This document shows, one piece after another, positions 1 through 11,936 of a stretch of 64,000 nucleotides of DNA. The translations under genes and the position numbers were made by a program. The notes beneath the pieces were generated by a model. The model did no database searches. It saw only the letters and a program-made list of their open reading frames with translations, and was not told the DNA's origin. The DNA is taken from assembly GCA_026545225.1 (NCBI GenBank), contig CM048845.1, forward strand, positions 120,407,033 through 120,471,032, in the 5' to 3' direction. Each line of letters starts with the position of its first letter. The stretch's first letter is position 1. The DNA is from Cornus controversa. Lineage: Eukaryota > Streptophyta > Magnoliopsida > Cornales > Cornaceae.

Positions 1-1963
1 CAAAGACTTGTTGACCATTCTGCCCCCTTTTCACAGTATCCTAATGCTCTCTGGCTTGAAAAACTAGTGGTCATTTGTGAGCATAGGCTAATTTTGAAGA
101 CAATAGTAACAGTTCAATTTCATCTATTTATTGAAGAGACTTAAAGTGAACTCACTTAATTTGCCTAACAATTCGGATTCTCCCGGTGAAGTCACGAAGG
201 CTCACCACTGTCCAAAGTATTCCCCTTCGGAATATATCATGCTGGCTGATTCCATAGAAGACCATTTGCCTCGGTCATGTTGAACTGTAGAATCTTATTG
301 ATTTAAGCATTCCGGTTAGCACTTGGGACTTGGACCACTTGACAGACATGTGGAAACATAATATGCTGCTTTCTGGTAGTATTCGTATTTTTGGATAGAT
401 ACAACGAGACCATGGCATGCTGCACTCTGTCACCATATTATGATGCATATGTTCAATAATTGCTGCCTACTGATAAAGGTGCATGTATTGTGTGGCAACT
501 TTTGTTACTGTATGTCTTATTTCTTGTACGTCACTTTAGTTGACTTGATACCATAACCATATGCACAATTTGTGGACTTCAAAAGAAGTCTAAATTGCAC
601 AAGCATTATAGGATATGAGGCTTCTGAAAAAAAGTTGAATTGATTGCTAGTAATTTTGCTCAGTGTTCGTTTTTTCCTTTTTGTTTTTCATTTGATCTCT
701 TTATAAATAATAGTGTAATTATGAAAATGAAAAGCATAAGCTTATGGCTGACGGTTGTTCATGTCTATTGTTGGTGGAACCCAGAACGGACACCAGGTTA
801 AGCCAAATATCATAGTTGGACAACCTTTTTGACTGTTCAAAGGGCATTATTCATAACTAAAATTCAATCCAATCATATTAAATTTTGGTCCATGACAATG
901 TCGAAGATGGGTCCAAGAAGTTACATGTGCCAATAAAAATTTTCCAGATTTTAATTTTTTATCCACTAATTGAGAAAGATCTCCTTTGGAGGGGCCTATC
1001 TTTCATGGAATGAATTGATGAAGTGATCTGTTGTTTTAATTGCATTAAGTAGCTGCATTACTACAGACAATCACGGCTCTGCCATTATGCCATAGTGTTC
1101 AATATATAATGCAGGAAACTGGCAGCTTCTCTTTTTAGATTGTAGGTTTGACAGATCCATGTTCTCTGCTACAAGGAATTTAAACTCCTGTATGTGCTAA
1201 AGTGAAACATTTGCCTCATGGAATTTAGATGCAAATTATATTCGGCATTATTTGCTGTAGCTTCTCTTTATTATTTTTCTAGCACTCATTTTTGCCGGCA
1301 GGATTCTCACCAAATATTCTATTTTATCACGAGAGGAGATAGATATGAATTAAATTTTGTCACTGGACAGGAACTTTTCACTCTTCAAATATTATTTTTT
1401 TCCGTGGCAAATAACTCACTCATACACTCATTTTGCTGTTTGCCCCATTGGGGACTTTGAATACTCAATCTTCCACTTTAGGGGAGGTAGATGAGATACA
1501 CTCGTTCAAATGCTAAATCACCCTTTCGTTTTGCCCATTCTATTTTAATGGACTACATTTTCCGGCGGAACATTATATTTTAATTAATCACAACCATGAA
1601 TTAGATGATTTATATGATTTCGTAACATAGAAGGTGAGTTTCCATGCTCATTTTCTGGCACTACTACTTTTATGTTTCAATTAACTACTATATGGGTCAG
1701 CTGTTTTAGCTAATTTCATTAACGTGTAAACCCAATAAAGTAGTCACCTGTTTCTATCAATAAACTTTATTTTCTAGTCGAAGTTTTATGTTTCAGTAGT
1801 TTACTAAAGAGTCAGATGTTTTAGGTAATTTCCTTGACATAAACCCCGTAATGTGAGAAAAACCTTGACGGTGTTTGCATCTGCATGTCTAATTCATGCA
1901 GAGAAATAATTAGAATCTAGAAATTAATTTGCATTATTACAATGACCTACTCCTGTCTTGCAG
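1..1963 (+). other. Upstream region, probably first intron of the glucanase gene
   Basis: No coding exon is recognisable here. The glucanase reading frame enters at an intron acceptor (TCTTGCAG, ending at 1963) with one codon base carried over from a missing exon. In this family that exon encodes the signal peptide. I looked for a short hydrophobic exon ending in a GT donor of the right phase and found none. It therefore either lies before the window or was missed. The sequence is AT-rich with ordinary intron or leader composition. Confidence 0.5.
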
Positions 1964-3676
1964 ATGCATTTGTTGGCGTGAACATTGGAACAGACCCAGA
2001 CATGCCACACCCAACACAAATAGTAGCCCTCCTTAAAGCCCAGCAAATAAAACATGTCCGGCTATACAATGCTGACCGTGGCATGCTTCTTGCGCTTGCC
2101 AATACGGGCATTAAAGTTGCTGTCTCTGTCCCCAACGAACAGCTCTTGGGCATTGGTCAATCAAATTCTACTGCTGCTAATTGGGTATCCCAGAATATTG
2201 TAGCACATTACCCGGCTACAAACATCACCACCATTTGTGTTGGCTCAGAGGTTCTAACCACCCTCCCTAACGCAGCGCCTGTCCTCGTCAATGCCCTCAA
2301 GTACATTCATTCGGCGCTCGTGGCATCCAATCTTGACAGGCAAGTCAAAGTTTCAACACCCTTTTCTTCCTCCATCATCCTTGACTCATTCCCACCATCG
2401 CAAGCCTTCTTTAACCACTCTTTGAATCCAGTTTTAGTCCCCATGCTTAAATTCTTGCAGTCAACAGGCTCGTTTTTTATGCTAAATATATATCCTTATT
2501 ACGATTACATGCAATCTAATGGTGTTATTCCATTAGATTATGCACTCTTCCGTCCACTTCCCTCAAACAAAGAAGCCGTTGATGCTAATACACTCCTTCA
2601 CTACTCCAATGTCTTTGATGCTATGACTGACGCAGCTTACTTTGCAATGGCTTATCTTAATTTCACTAACATTCCTGTACTAGTGACTGAGTCAGGCTGG
2701 CCATCAAAAGGTGATTCTAACGAGCCAGATGCCACTTTAGATAATGCCAATACTTACAACAGCAATTTGATAAGGCATGTCCTAAACAAAACTGGGACGC
2801 CTAAACACCCCGGAATCACGGTTAGCACTTATATTTATGAGCTCTATAACGAGGATGAGAAACCTGGGCCTGTGTCGGAAAAGAACTGGGGACTGTTTGA
2901 TGCAAATGGGGTGCCCATTTACATTCTACACTTGACTGGCTCAGGGTTGGTGCTGGCAAATGATACTACAAGCCAGACTTACTGTACTGCAAAGGAAGGT
3001 GCTGATCCAAAAATGCTGCAGGCTGCTTTAGATTGGGCATGTGGACCTGGCAAGGTGAATTGTTCGGCTTTGTTGCAGGGGCAAGCATGCTATGAACCGG
3101 ACAGCGTGGCTGCACATGCAACTTATGCTTTTGACACTTACTATCATCAGATGGGGAAGGCTCCGGGGACTTGTGATTTCAATGGTGTGGCTGCAATTAC
3201 TACCACAGATCCAAGTAAGATTACAGCAATAGAGCAAGCACAAAGTGTGTTCATCTTTTCATTTCTTAAATGTTTCATATATATAGAGAATGGACCACCT
3301 GATTAATAATTCTTTCTTCTGGTTTGTGGTGCAGGTCATGGTTCTTGTGTGTTTCTTGGAAGGTAATATTCATTTATTTAACAGAATAATTGTGTTTACA
3401 CTTTGAGCGGTCACCTTCTTTTGCTTGTCTCCACTTATACTTGGGAAATGATTTAGCAACCGAAAGATTGAACTTTTAGTTCATTGATTGATAAGCAACT
3501 CATATTTTCATCATTGTGCATGCAGTGGTGTCAAGAATGGAACATTTCTAAACACCACAGGCCCGGCTTTGAATTCCACCGCCTCAGGCTCTCCTTCCGG
3601 CTACCTTTACAGTGGTGCTTTTACAAGTGCTGCTATAATAATCAGAGTTCTAGCATGGAGTGTAGTTTTCTTATAG
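1964..3676 (+). CDS. Glucan endo-1,3-beta-glucosidase, GH17 with X8 domain, GPI-anchored (5' exon missing)
   Basis: Predicted cell-wall or plasma-membrane enzyme that cleaves beta-1,3-glucan (callose). Exons: 1964-3214, a 28-base exon 3335-3362, and 3526-3676; phases agree at every junction, giving about 476 residues after the missing signal-peptide exon. The frame opens at DAFVGVNIGTD, the mature start typical of the family. The GH17 proton donor is in VGSEVL and the nucleophile in TESGWPSKG; both glutamates are present. After the catalytic domain comes an X8/CBM43 domain with cysteines in YCTAKE, DWACG, NCSAL, QACYE and GTCDF. The sixth, GSCVF, comes from the 28-base exon. A Ser/Thr/Gly-rich linker and a hydrophobic tail ending WSVVFL fit a GPI signal. 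The family and domains are clear; the exact substrate and the role in callose turnover are inferred from the family. Confidence 0.93.
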
Positions 3677-4144
3677 ATTGGCATGGCATGTTTTGGAATC
3701 ATACCAACTGGTGCTCCAGGGCAGTTTTTCCCCCTTTCCTTGCAGAACTACAAATCATACAATTTTGTTCTTCCACAGAAAATATATGAAGTGGGAGTGG
3801 GAAGGTTGGTTGCAGGTGATTTGGGTAGCAACCTGGTAGTTTTGGGAAGCTGTCCATTTAGTTTTGTACAAAGCAAGTTGAAATTCCTGGATTGTACAAG
3901 GTTTTGACTGATTTATTATTCTTTTTAAGTTATATCTTTATGATTTTTTCCCCTTCACATCAATAATCTTGAAACAATATTTATCATACTTGTAATGTCT
4001 CTTACATTACGAACTAATGAAACGTAAAATGATCACTCAAAGAGAGAGGCTAATCACACTGGTATAGTGTTGGTTGATTGCGCTCTCATGATCTAGTCAA
4101 ATTCAGTTTATCAAGAAAAGTAAAAAGACAATAAAAAACTATTA
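3677..4144 (+). other. 3' UTR and flank of the glucanase gene
   Basis: AT-rich sequence after the stop at 3674-3676. T-rich stretches and AATAAT- or AAACAATA-like elements between about 3950 and 4000 could direct polyadenylation. No further coding signal is seen. Confidence 0.4.
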
Positions 4145-4624
4145 GGGTCAGTTTGGTTGGAAAGAAACAGAAGGAAAAGAAAAGAAAAGAAAAGAAAGGA
4201 TTTGGAAGTTTATGGTTTTGTGTGTTTGATATGAAATTTTTGAAGGGAAGGCAAGGAAATGGAACGATTTGGTGGGATAAATTAAGGGTGAATAGTAGCT
4301 TTTGTTATCTTTCCAAAAATGGGAAGAAATGGAAGGAAAAGAAAGGAAAGACTACTTTTTTTTAATGAAAGTTTGTTAATACCAACTTTGCTCTTATTTT
4401 GATAAAAGCTAAAATTTGTTCTTTTAAATATAAAATGGTATAATGGTAAAAATTTTAAATTGTTTCCTTTTCTTTCTTTCCTCAAACATGTTAACTATCA
4501 TTTCTTTTACTAATCAACCAAACACGAAAAAAATTTAACACTATCCTTCCCTTTCCTTTCTTTTCTTTTCTCTCATTAATAATGTTATCACTTTTTTTTC
4601 TTTTCCACCCTACCAAACATAGCC
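4145..4624. mobile_element. Tourist-like MITE, family A copy 1
   Basis: Ends in inverted repeats: left GGGTCAGTTTGGTTGG, right (reverse complement) GGCTATGTTTGGTAGG. The 3-base flanks are TTA on the left and ATA on the right. The GGG...GTTTGG ends and a TTA-type target fit PIF/Harbinger-derived Tourist MITEs. The purine-rich left half and pyrimidine-rich right half can fold on each other. A clear second copy lies at 44002-44469. No transposase is encoded, so movement would need an autonomous relative. Confidence 0.75.
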
Positions 4625-5209
4625 ATAATTACATACAAACTCAATCATCTTATTTATTGAAATGGGTAGTGGTGATGTTTTAATAAAAGACTTTTCCAGC
4701 TTCCGTCTAGTGCTTTAATAAAAGACTTTTTCACCTTTCGTCTTTTCATGAAAATGAGAGTCTTAGATTAAGAATCATGGTAATCTTTATCTACTTATTT
4801 GGTTATATGAAAATTGTCGTATCACTAACATTACAATTATAGGATAACATTAAAATTATAAAAATTATAGTCAGAATCTAGTATGTTGTTGGCTTAGCAA
4901 TTTCTCTTATAAATTTCACGTGCATTTTGGTTGAAAATAAAAAGGGATGAAACAAGTTTCTTTCTTCTATATTCATTTAGGCTAGCCTATTGTCACCTTC
5001 AGATCTGAAAGACAAAAAAATTCAAATGGACTTGCCAAGGCCAGAATGATACTTATTTCTAGAAACATAAAAAAAAAGGAAAGAAAAAAGAAATATATTT
5101 TTCAAGAAAATACGTTTTGGATACGAAAAAAAAAATCCTTTAAAATCCACCAAGGGGTAGATATGTAATTGCATAAAAGATTGCGACCTACAAATCAGGG
5201 ATTCCCTCA
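4625..5209. other. AT-rich intergenic sequence
   Basis: Nothing codes here that I can support. Two short similar pieces repeat near 4680-4740 (AATAAAAGACTTTT followed by C-rich text), probably a small local duplication. Confidence 0.4.
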
Positions 5210-6035
5210 AAACCCTAATCTCTAATCCCTATATATTTGACAGCGTCCATCTTTTCACGCACCTCACCACCAACACTGCTTCTAAACTGCACGGTAGTTT
5301 TCTGATATTTTCCTTCCATTTCTTCTCATACAATTTATTTTCTGGGAAAATTTTCGTTTATTTCCGATTAAGAAATAGCATCCAACTATGATTTTCTCTT
5401 CTGATTGATAGCAGAGGAAATACGAAGAGATGCGAAATCGAATCGAAATACAGGTACCTCTGGACATGCAGATTCTTATTATCAGTGGATCTCTGCTTTT
5501 TCTCGTAGGTTCCACACTCATCTCACGGACTCGCTTTCATTTTACGGTCTTAAGCTTCTAATCAGCGCACGCTATTTTATTTCCTTTCCGCTTGCTAACA
5601 TGGCAGGTTTAGATCGGCTCATGTTAGCAAATATTTCTTTCATTTATTTTATTTTATTTTATTTTAAAATTTTGGGACCAAGTTTGTTTGGACTGCTCGA
5701 TGATGATGAACTTGCTTTAACCACACTGAAGAGGATGCTGAAGGTTTGGGATTAAATCTTCTTGGGATTTAAGTCGAATTGTGTGATTTGCCACCATTTG
5801 ATTGTTCTTGGTGATGTTTTATGACTCTATTTTCTCTATGAGTTTGAGGTGCTTTATGTATCAGTAAAAATGATATGAATACCTCATCCTTATAGAGGGA
5901 AGATGAAGGCATTGCCTAGAACATATGAGTGGGGCTCTCTCACTTTGGCTTAAATCTTTGAGAGGGTTTGCCCCTCCTTGCAGTTTTCTCATGTGGAAAA
6001 ACTTTGGCCTTTGTCTGAGAGCTCTGCCTTTTGTT
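5210..6035 (+). other. Candidate small transcription unit with telo-box leader and short ORF
   Basis: A telo-box (AAACCCTAA) lies at 5210-5218, a TATA-like TATATATTT follows near 5230, and then a C-rich leader. A plausible leader intron runs from the GTAGTT donor at about 5293 to an acceptor ending GATAGCAG at 5413. The next ATG, 5430-5432, opens a 44-codon frame with a hydrophobic middle (QILIISGSLLFLVGSTLIS). Telo-box plus TATA plus leader intron is typical of highly expressed plant genes. I do not recognise the peptide. The unit could instead be non-coding: C-box-like TGATGA and D-box-like CTGA motifs lie at 5700-5735, and a short hairpin at about 5932-5974. Treat it as a candidate only. 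Confidence 0.3.
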
Positions 6036-6060
6036 TATATATATGTATATGTGTGTGTTG

Positions 6061-7519
6061 TTTTGATTGGAATTTACACACATCATTAAATTGTTTAAAT
6101 AGTTAATATAGATGAAAATTTTTCTTTAAACAAAAAATTGAAGGGACTTTATTCTGAACTTATTATTCCTGTTTTAATACTTATAATTTTAAAGATAATT
6201 TGGATTTGTTTGATTTAAAATATCAGTTCAGATTTAGTTTTCTCATATATATACATTACATTATATACATTATTTTAATAAATTATTCGTGGACCAAAAA
6301 TGCATTGATCCTAAGGATTTTATTATTTTTGAATTAGAACACAATTTTGTAGGAATTATTATCGAATACTGAATCAAACCCATTTATCACATAATCTTGT
6401 TGTCAATGGATGATATAATAAAAGAGATGGAAAGAAGTTATTTCTTTAGAAGCATAAACTAAAGTCTTCCATTTTCAAAGATTGAAATAATTCATAGTTA
6501 AAAGGATAATTTTTTTCCTACTATCTGAATCATACTGCTACACTCAGCCTAACTATTGTGGCAAAGGTACATTGTGTCATGTAATGGTAATAACTTGAGT
6601 AAAAGTGGTTTGGAAGTTCGTTCAAGTACTTGGATTGAATAGGTCTACTTTGATTGATTTAATGATTATTTCTGATTTTACAGTTAAAATAAAAATAGAA
6701 AATTTTGACTTGATACTAGCTTATTCAGCAAATGAATCCGAACAAGAATACCACCTCTACAAGTATGCCACAGCATGCCAGTTTCACTTTTGTGATTTTA
6801 TGTCACAAGATGCATTTATTCTACTGAATAGGGCAAAGAATAAAGGAAAAACTTGATTGATTGATCAGATTGAACTTGTTTATCACAATTCCGTTTTGAT
6901 TAGATGAAGCGTATCTTATATGCACTAAAAATCAAGACTGATATCTTTTTTTAAGATTTTATTATAAAGATGGTAAGCTTAATTTGTATAACCAAAACCA
7001 TAAACATAATTTGGTTTGATTTAATAGATTATTTTTATTCAGTTCAGATTTAATTTCCTCAGGAAAGATAAGATTGGATAATACATCAATTTGGATTTTT
7101 TTTATGGTCTTGACTTGTCACAATTTTTTTGCTAGTTAGATCTATTCAATGGGTTTCTACCCGTTTACGGGTTGAGATTTGGGTAGAATGGAGGAGTTAG
7201 TTTTTCCTTGAGACACATGATAATGTTTGGACAGAGAATTTCTACTTCTGCATCAGTCGCATTATAAGTTACATATTCCTTATAAAAGTGGATTACATAT
7301 ATCCTTTTTTTCAAACAAACTTTTATTAACCAACAAAAAATTACATAAAAAAAAAAAAAAAAAAAAGGGTTTCAAAATGGCAGCCGAAGTTAAAATATAA
7401 AAGCAAACTTCGGCTCTACAAAATTTCTATATATGGAAAGTCCACAAATGAAATAAGTGAAAAAATTATGATATAAAAATTCAAATATTGCAATAGAAAA
7501 GGAAAAGGAAAACGGAATA
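6061..7519. other. AT-rich intergenic sequence
   Basis: No supportable gene. The open frame at 6605-6856 has no recognisable domain and no splice or promoter context. A run of about 19 A residues lies near 7348. Confidence 0.4.
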
Positions 7520-8390
7520 GATATAAATTCGTCAGCCGTGATGCATTTGAAGTGGAATATGTGCAATCCATTGAGGGTGACTGTCCGCTCGTGAGGCATT
7601 TGATAGCTTTTGAAGAATCAGTTGTGCCTCTTGCAGATATGAATGCAGTCCTCTCCCGTGGTGATGTCTCTCTCTTGGACTAGGGGTGCATACGGTACGA
7701 TTTCTTACAGTTCTTGATGGAACCGGAATCAGAACCGTTAAGGGTTGGAACCGTGAGGAACCGAACCGCGGTTCTCGGTACGGTTCCGGTTCCAAACCGC
7801 GGTTCCTTAGGATTTTTTTTTTTTTTAATAAAGCTTGAAAATACAAAAAAAAAAAATATATATTCATTAAATAAATGTGAGACCTACAATCTAAAAATGG
7901 CACCCTATATATATATAATTATTATATTATATTATAGATATATACACATTACATATAATAATTATATATAATGTATATATATATTATGTATAATAATTAT
8001 ATTATCATATATTATATTATAATATATTATATGTAATGTATATATATATATATTATATATAGTTATTATATTATTTATATATATACACATATTTAATATA
8101 AAACGGTTCCGATTCCGGTTCGGTTCCAAGGAATCGTTACCCCCAACGGTTCCGGTACGGTTCTATTGGTCCTGGAACCGGAACTGAAACCGTTAGTAAT
8201 GGTTCCTAATTTTAGGAACCGGAACCGTAACCATCGTTCCGGTACGGTTCCCCTCGGTTCCGGTTCCGACGGTTCTTTGTGCACTCCTATCTTGGACCCC
8301 AAAAGGTTGCAATTCTGTAGGCAGAGTTCATTGGGAAACATGGGATTCATTCCCCTCAAATGTCCGTTTGTTTTCTTGTTTTGATGCAAA
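7520..8390 (-). pseudogene. Possible remnant exon split by the hAT insertion
   Basis: On the - strand, the frame right of the hAT element (from about 8384, ending LLGSK at 8290) continues without a stop into the left flank (RETSPRER...). This holds when the element and one target copy are ignored. The interrupted sequence therefore looks like an open frame of 60 or more codons. I do not recognise the protein, and an open frame of this size can occur by chance. Listed as a hint only. Confidence 0.2.
7681..8289. mobile_element. hAT-superfamily non-autonomous element with perfect 8-bp target duplication
   Basis: The 609-bp element is flanked by TCTTGGAC at 7673-7680 and again at 8290-8297, an exact 8-base duplication. 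Its ends are TAGGGGTGCATACGG on the left and, reverse-complemented, TAGGAGTGCACAAAG on the right, as in hAT elements. Subterminal regions are packed with GGAACCG/CGGTTCC motifs on both sides, the usual kind of transposase-binding repeats. The middle (about 7900-8098) is almost pure A/T palindrome. No transposase is encoded. Confidence 0.9.
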
Positions 8391-9862
8391 AAATAAAAAT
8401 AAAAATAAAAATGGTAAATTTTTGTATAAAACTAACCTTCAAAATCATTGTATGAGATAAAAAAAAAACTATTATTTTAAATGGACTATTGATAAAGTTG
8501 TTTATCTAACATTAAAATATTAAGTCAATTTTAAATTGTTACAATTATAGGAAGTTTGTATATTGAATTCAATTGAATTGAGAAGACTTTTAGTAACATA
8601 ATATTAAATATATTATCTAAAAGTTCCGCTCCACTTCAAGGTTGGTTATATGAAACTAACTTGAGTTTGGATACATATTTTTAAAAGCGATGATGGAGGT
8701 GTGAAGATCCGGTATGTTGAGACGCATGGAAGTGCAATATGACTATTACGATGGCGGGCATGAAAGCGTGATGACAAGGTTGTGAAGATTTGGCTTGCCC
8801 ACACGGTAGTGAATCTGTGGTGACTAATCAATAGCCTTACTCTGAATATTGGGCTAATTTAATTGTTTAACCCAATAACCAGTTGGCCTTGATGATGGAA
8901 TTAAATAAGTGGAATGGAGAGCTTCGAGAGACCTAGTTGATGGTTGCCAGTAGCTTTGGATGAAGAACAATTTGAATCTCTTCGCAAATCTAAGTCGAAA
9001 AAGATCCCGTGTAGAAATTTGTAGTCAAGACAGTAGCTTCAAATGCAAATTTGACAACCTTACTCTACTTGAAATATAGACAAATAATATATCAAATCGA
9101 AGCTCTTGAATTTCTTATATTCTCGAATTCGTCTTAGGTCATTTGGATCAATAATGAAGAAGTTATGATTAAAGCAGTTTTGTTGTGCAGAAAAGTGTAA
9201 ACCAGATTTTTCAATCTTCATGAACACGATTTGAATACAACAAATGTGATTTTCTCGACTTTCAAACACTTCCAAATCTTCAATCCTATATCCTTGTATG
9301 GAATCCACAAGGAAGAGAAGAGTGGGCTTAAGTCACTTTTGAATTAGGGTAAAAGAGAGAGAATTATTTGACAACCCTCACGCTGGTTGTGTAACGGTGT
9401 TAGTTAGATGTTTGATTTGGCATAAGGTATTTTCTACTGGTGACTGATATGAAGAATACATAAACGCCATGGGAATTGACAATGAGCTACTTGTCCAACT
9501 ATTCCTATATAGTTTAGAAAAGGATACAAGTAAGTAACATTATCTGACATAAATGAAGGCATTCAAGTTCTTAAATGTTGTCAGAACTCATAAGATTGAA
9601 CCCATTCTATACGTTTAAAACCCATCAATAAGAATGCCAAAGTGTAGACTGATTCAATCACTGCATTTGGTAAGTCTTCTGCATATCATTAAGTATTTAT
9701 TTCTATTGATACAAGTATGGAGTATTTCTAATTGTCACATACTCACAGGTTGGACACCATTCTTTAGCATATTTCAGTACGTTGTATATGTAAGTAAACC
9801 CTTCATATTATTTGTGTTTTGAACTTTATAATAATGCAAATTACATTTTCTAGCTGAATTTG
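8298..9862. other. Intergenic sequence, no gene seen
   Basis: AT-rich sequence with only short, unrecognisable open frames. The final 90 bases (about 9775-9862) resemble the 3' flank of the second GDSL copy (about 16855-16904), so the GDSL duplication extends slightly beyond the stop codon. Confidence 0.4.
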
Positions 9863-11311
9863 TCACTGAGAAGGTAGTGGTGCAGCCGAAGGAGGAGATG
9901 TAAATAGGCTGGAAAAAAGTCGCTCTGCAAGCACTACATTGGCTGCATTCGAAGGATGGATGGCATCCCAGAACACGTACTCGCTGCAATTGCTGCATAG
10001 CTTCGAATTAGGTAAGCATAGCCCTCCAATGCTTGTGTCCACATTACAACATGAGGTGTTTGAGACCTTAAAACCTGAATCGCACATAGGAAAGTCCCAT
10101 ACTGAAGTTACACTTTCTCAAGTATATTTTGATAATGTAAAGATCACCTGAATATATGCTAAATAACGAGCCAAACTTTTGTTTTCCAAAAATGAAGCTC
10201 ATATTGTCTATGGTTGTTTATACCCACAGTGCAAGCACCAAATTGAGGAAACAAGTATGCTTTGTTATGTTTTGTTGTAGAAAAGAAAATCTAATTTACC
10301 ATAGGCTTTAGGGTTGGTGATCAAATTTAGGACTGCTGGATAAGTATTGGCAAATGCCATTTGTGCAGTTGGGAGGCGTTGATTTAGAGAGGTTATTAGA
10401 TTTTGCACTCTAGAATTGAACTGAAGCGCCCATTGATTGACTTGTTTTAAGCATTGCCCTTTCCTTGATTTCACCCTTTGTGAAGGAATGCAGCCTAGGG
10501 GTCCAAGTCCATGGAAGACCATCTTTCTTGCACCCAATTGATAGAGCCTCTGCCAAAAGACAATAACACACACACAAATGAGAATAGTCATTCTTCTTCA
10601 TCATAGTTGCTTCAACATTCATAAGTTATAGGAAAATGATAGATTTCAAATTGTGGAATTGAGTAGTCATTTTTTCACCGTAAGTTGTAGGTCTAAGGTT
10701 GAGATTAAGAGTTCAATAAACTCATCGTGTGTGTACTGCTGACCGTCAGCTAAGAAGGGTTGCAAGAAATTATTGATGTAGTCATTTCTACTTGAAAACA
10801 TTAGAAAGTAGAGTTAACATAGATTGCGGCCTACTTGTTGGAGGCTTGATAAAGAGAGGAAAAAGGCTGTCAGTTGGTTTGCATGTAGAAGTCATTACAT
10901 TTAATTTTGAAAATGCTATCATAAGATTACTTCATATTTCTCTTTAGGATTGGGAGAGTACCAATTCCAATGAAGTACAGTGCTTCATTACAGAGTTTGT
11001 TTGCAGCAGCCTTCCCTCCAAGTTTAGTCTTGATCGTGTCCTTTGTCTTCTTGAAATTATTTATTTGATTATCAAAGGATAATCTTTGAATCTTATATAC
11101 AGATGGTATGTCAAAAAAATATTATAAAGCATGCAAAAAAAATACTTTAAATCCGTTCATTCAAAAAAGAAGAAGAGTATTACAAAATAAAGTCCCATGT
11201 CATTAAGAATTCCTACTCCACCAGATGCATAATTAATCCCTTTAAGGGTTGCATCATCATTTGATGACAAAGAGAGATATGGTGGTGGTGATGGAATTCC
11301 AAGCTTTGCAG
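9863..11311 (-). pseudogene. Truncated GDSL esterase/lipase pseudogene, tandem copy of 16905-18759
   Basis: Five exon-equivalents align with the intact copy: 11184-11311, 10962-11091 (one extra codon), 10679-10791, 10300-10549 and 9863-10074, with the same lengths otherwise. The first exon, carrying the signal peptide and the GDSL motif with its catalytic serine, is absent. Homology stops near 11432. Two acceptors are destroyed: the exon-2 acceptor reads TTGCTG instead of TTGCAG, and the exon-4 acceptor reads CAA instead of CAG, which also alters the GSND block. The last exon is otherwise good (DAIHPSNAAN, stop kept). It cannot make an active enzyme. Much of the reading frame survives, so the damage is relatively recent. 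Confidence 0.9.
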
Positions 11312-11481
11312 CAGCAATTTGACAGAAAAATATATAAAAGAAAAGTTTAAAAACACTAAAAATCGCATAGTAATCAAGAGTATTGTTTAAATTAGAGTAA
11401 ATATATATTGATGGAAGTAGAGGAATTAATATTGACCAATAGATTAGCTTAAAAATTGGATCGAACCGAACCATTCACTAC
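11312..11481. other. Pseudogene intron remnant and left edge of a decayed hAT-like element
   Basis: Up to about 11432 the sequence matches intron 1 of the intact GDSL copy. It then switches to unrelated text with CGAACCGAACC motifs of hAT subterminal type. The last five bases, 11477-11481 (ACTAC), are the left target duplication of the LTR retrotransposon. Confidence 0.6.
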
Positions 11482-11826
11482 TGATGAAACAAAATTCACC
11501 GCGAACTGGTCAAACACCAATCTATAAAAGAGACAAGAGAGGAGTAATCGAAAGGGCACCGGCGTGGTGCCGGCCGACTACGCTCCGACGATCAAGTCAG
11601 GAATCGAAAGGGCTTTAAAAGTTGTAAAGAAACTCAGAGGGTATTAATTGCGTACCTGGTATATGGATCGTTTCTGTATTTATAGCGGTCAAGTAGAACT
11701 GCGTCCTAGTAGGAGACTGACTCCTGGAGATAGAGGAGTCCTGATTAAAGTAGATTCCTTATCCACGGCACCTTGAACTCAACCTCCACGTTGTATGTTT
11801 CATAATTGGAGTCAAATACTCTATCA
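11482..11826 (-). repeat. LTR (3' LTR in element orientation)
   Basis: 345 bp, TGATGAAAC...CTCTATCA, aligned without gaps to 15949-16293. All differences I counted are transitions, and in most of them this copy has A or T, as expected from decay of methylated cytosine. Confidence 0.92.
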
Positions 11827-11842
11827 GATGGCCCCTGTTCAT
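11827..11842 (-). other. Polypurine-tract-like site next to the 3' LTR
   Basis: On the - strand the LTR is preceded by GAACAGGGGCCATC. It is in the right position for plus-strand priming, though shorter and less pure than a typical polypurine tract. Confidence 0.45.
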
Positions 11843-11936
11843 GAGGGTTGCTCGTCAAGCCTTATGAACACTTTGGCTAGCCCACCGGGCTCTATCTTCG
11901 CCCATGGATTTTAAACCGCTTCAGGTTTTTTTTTTT

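Noticed and set aside
1218-1460. 80-codon frame beginning with hydrophobic residues, considered as the missing glucanase signal exon
   Set aside because: The frame has no donor in the right phase after a plausible signal peptide and does not resemble family N-termini.
3028-3243. Antisense frame over the glucanase X8 domain
   Set aside because: Shadow of a real exon; no features of its own.
8093-8389. 98-codon - strand frame across the hAT right end
   Set aside because: It mixes element subterminal repeats with flank; the flank part alone is kept as a weak pseudogene hint.
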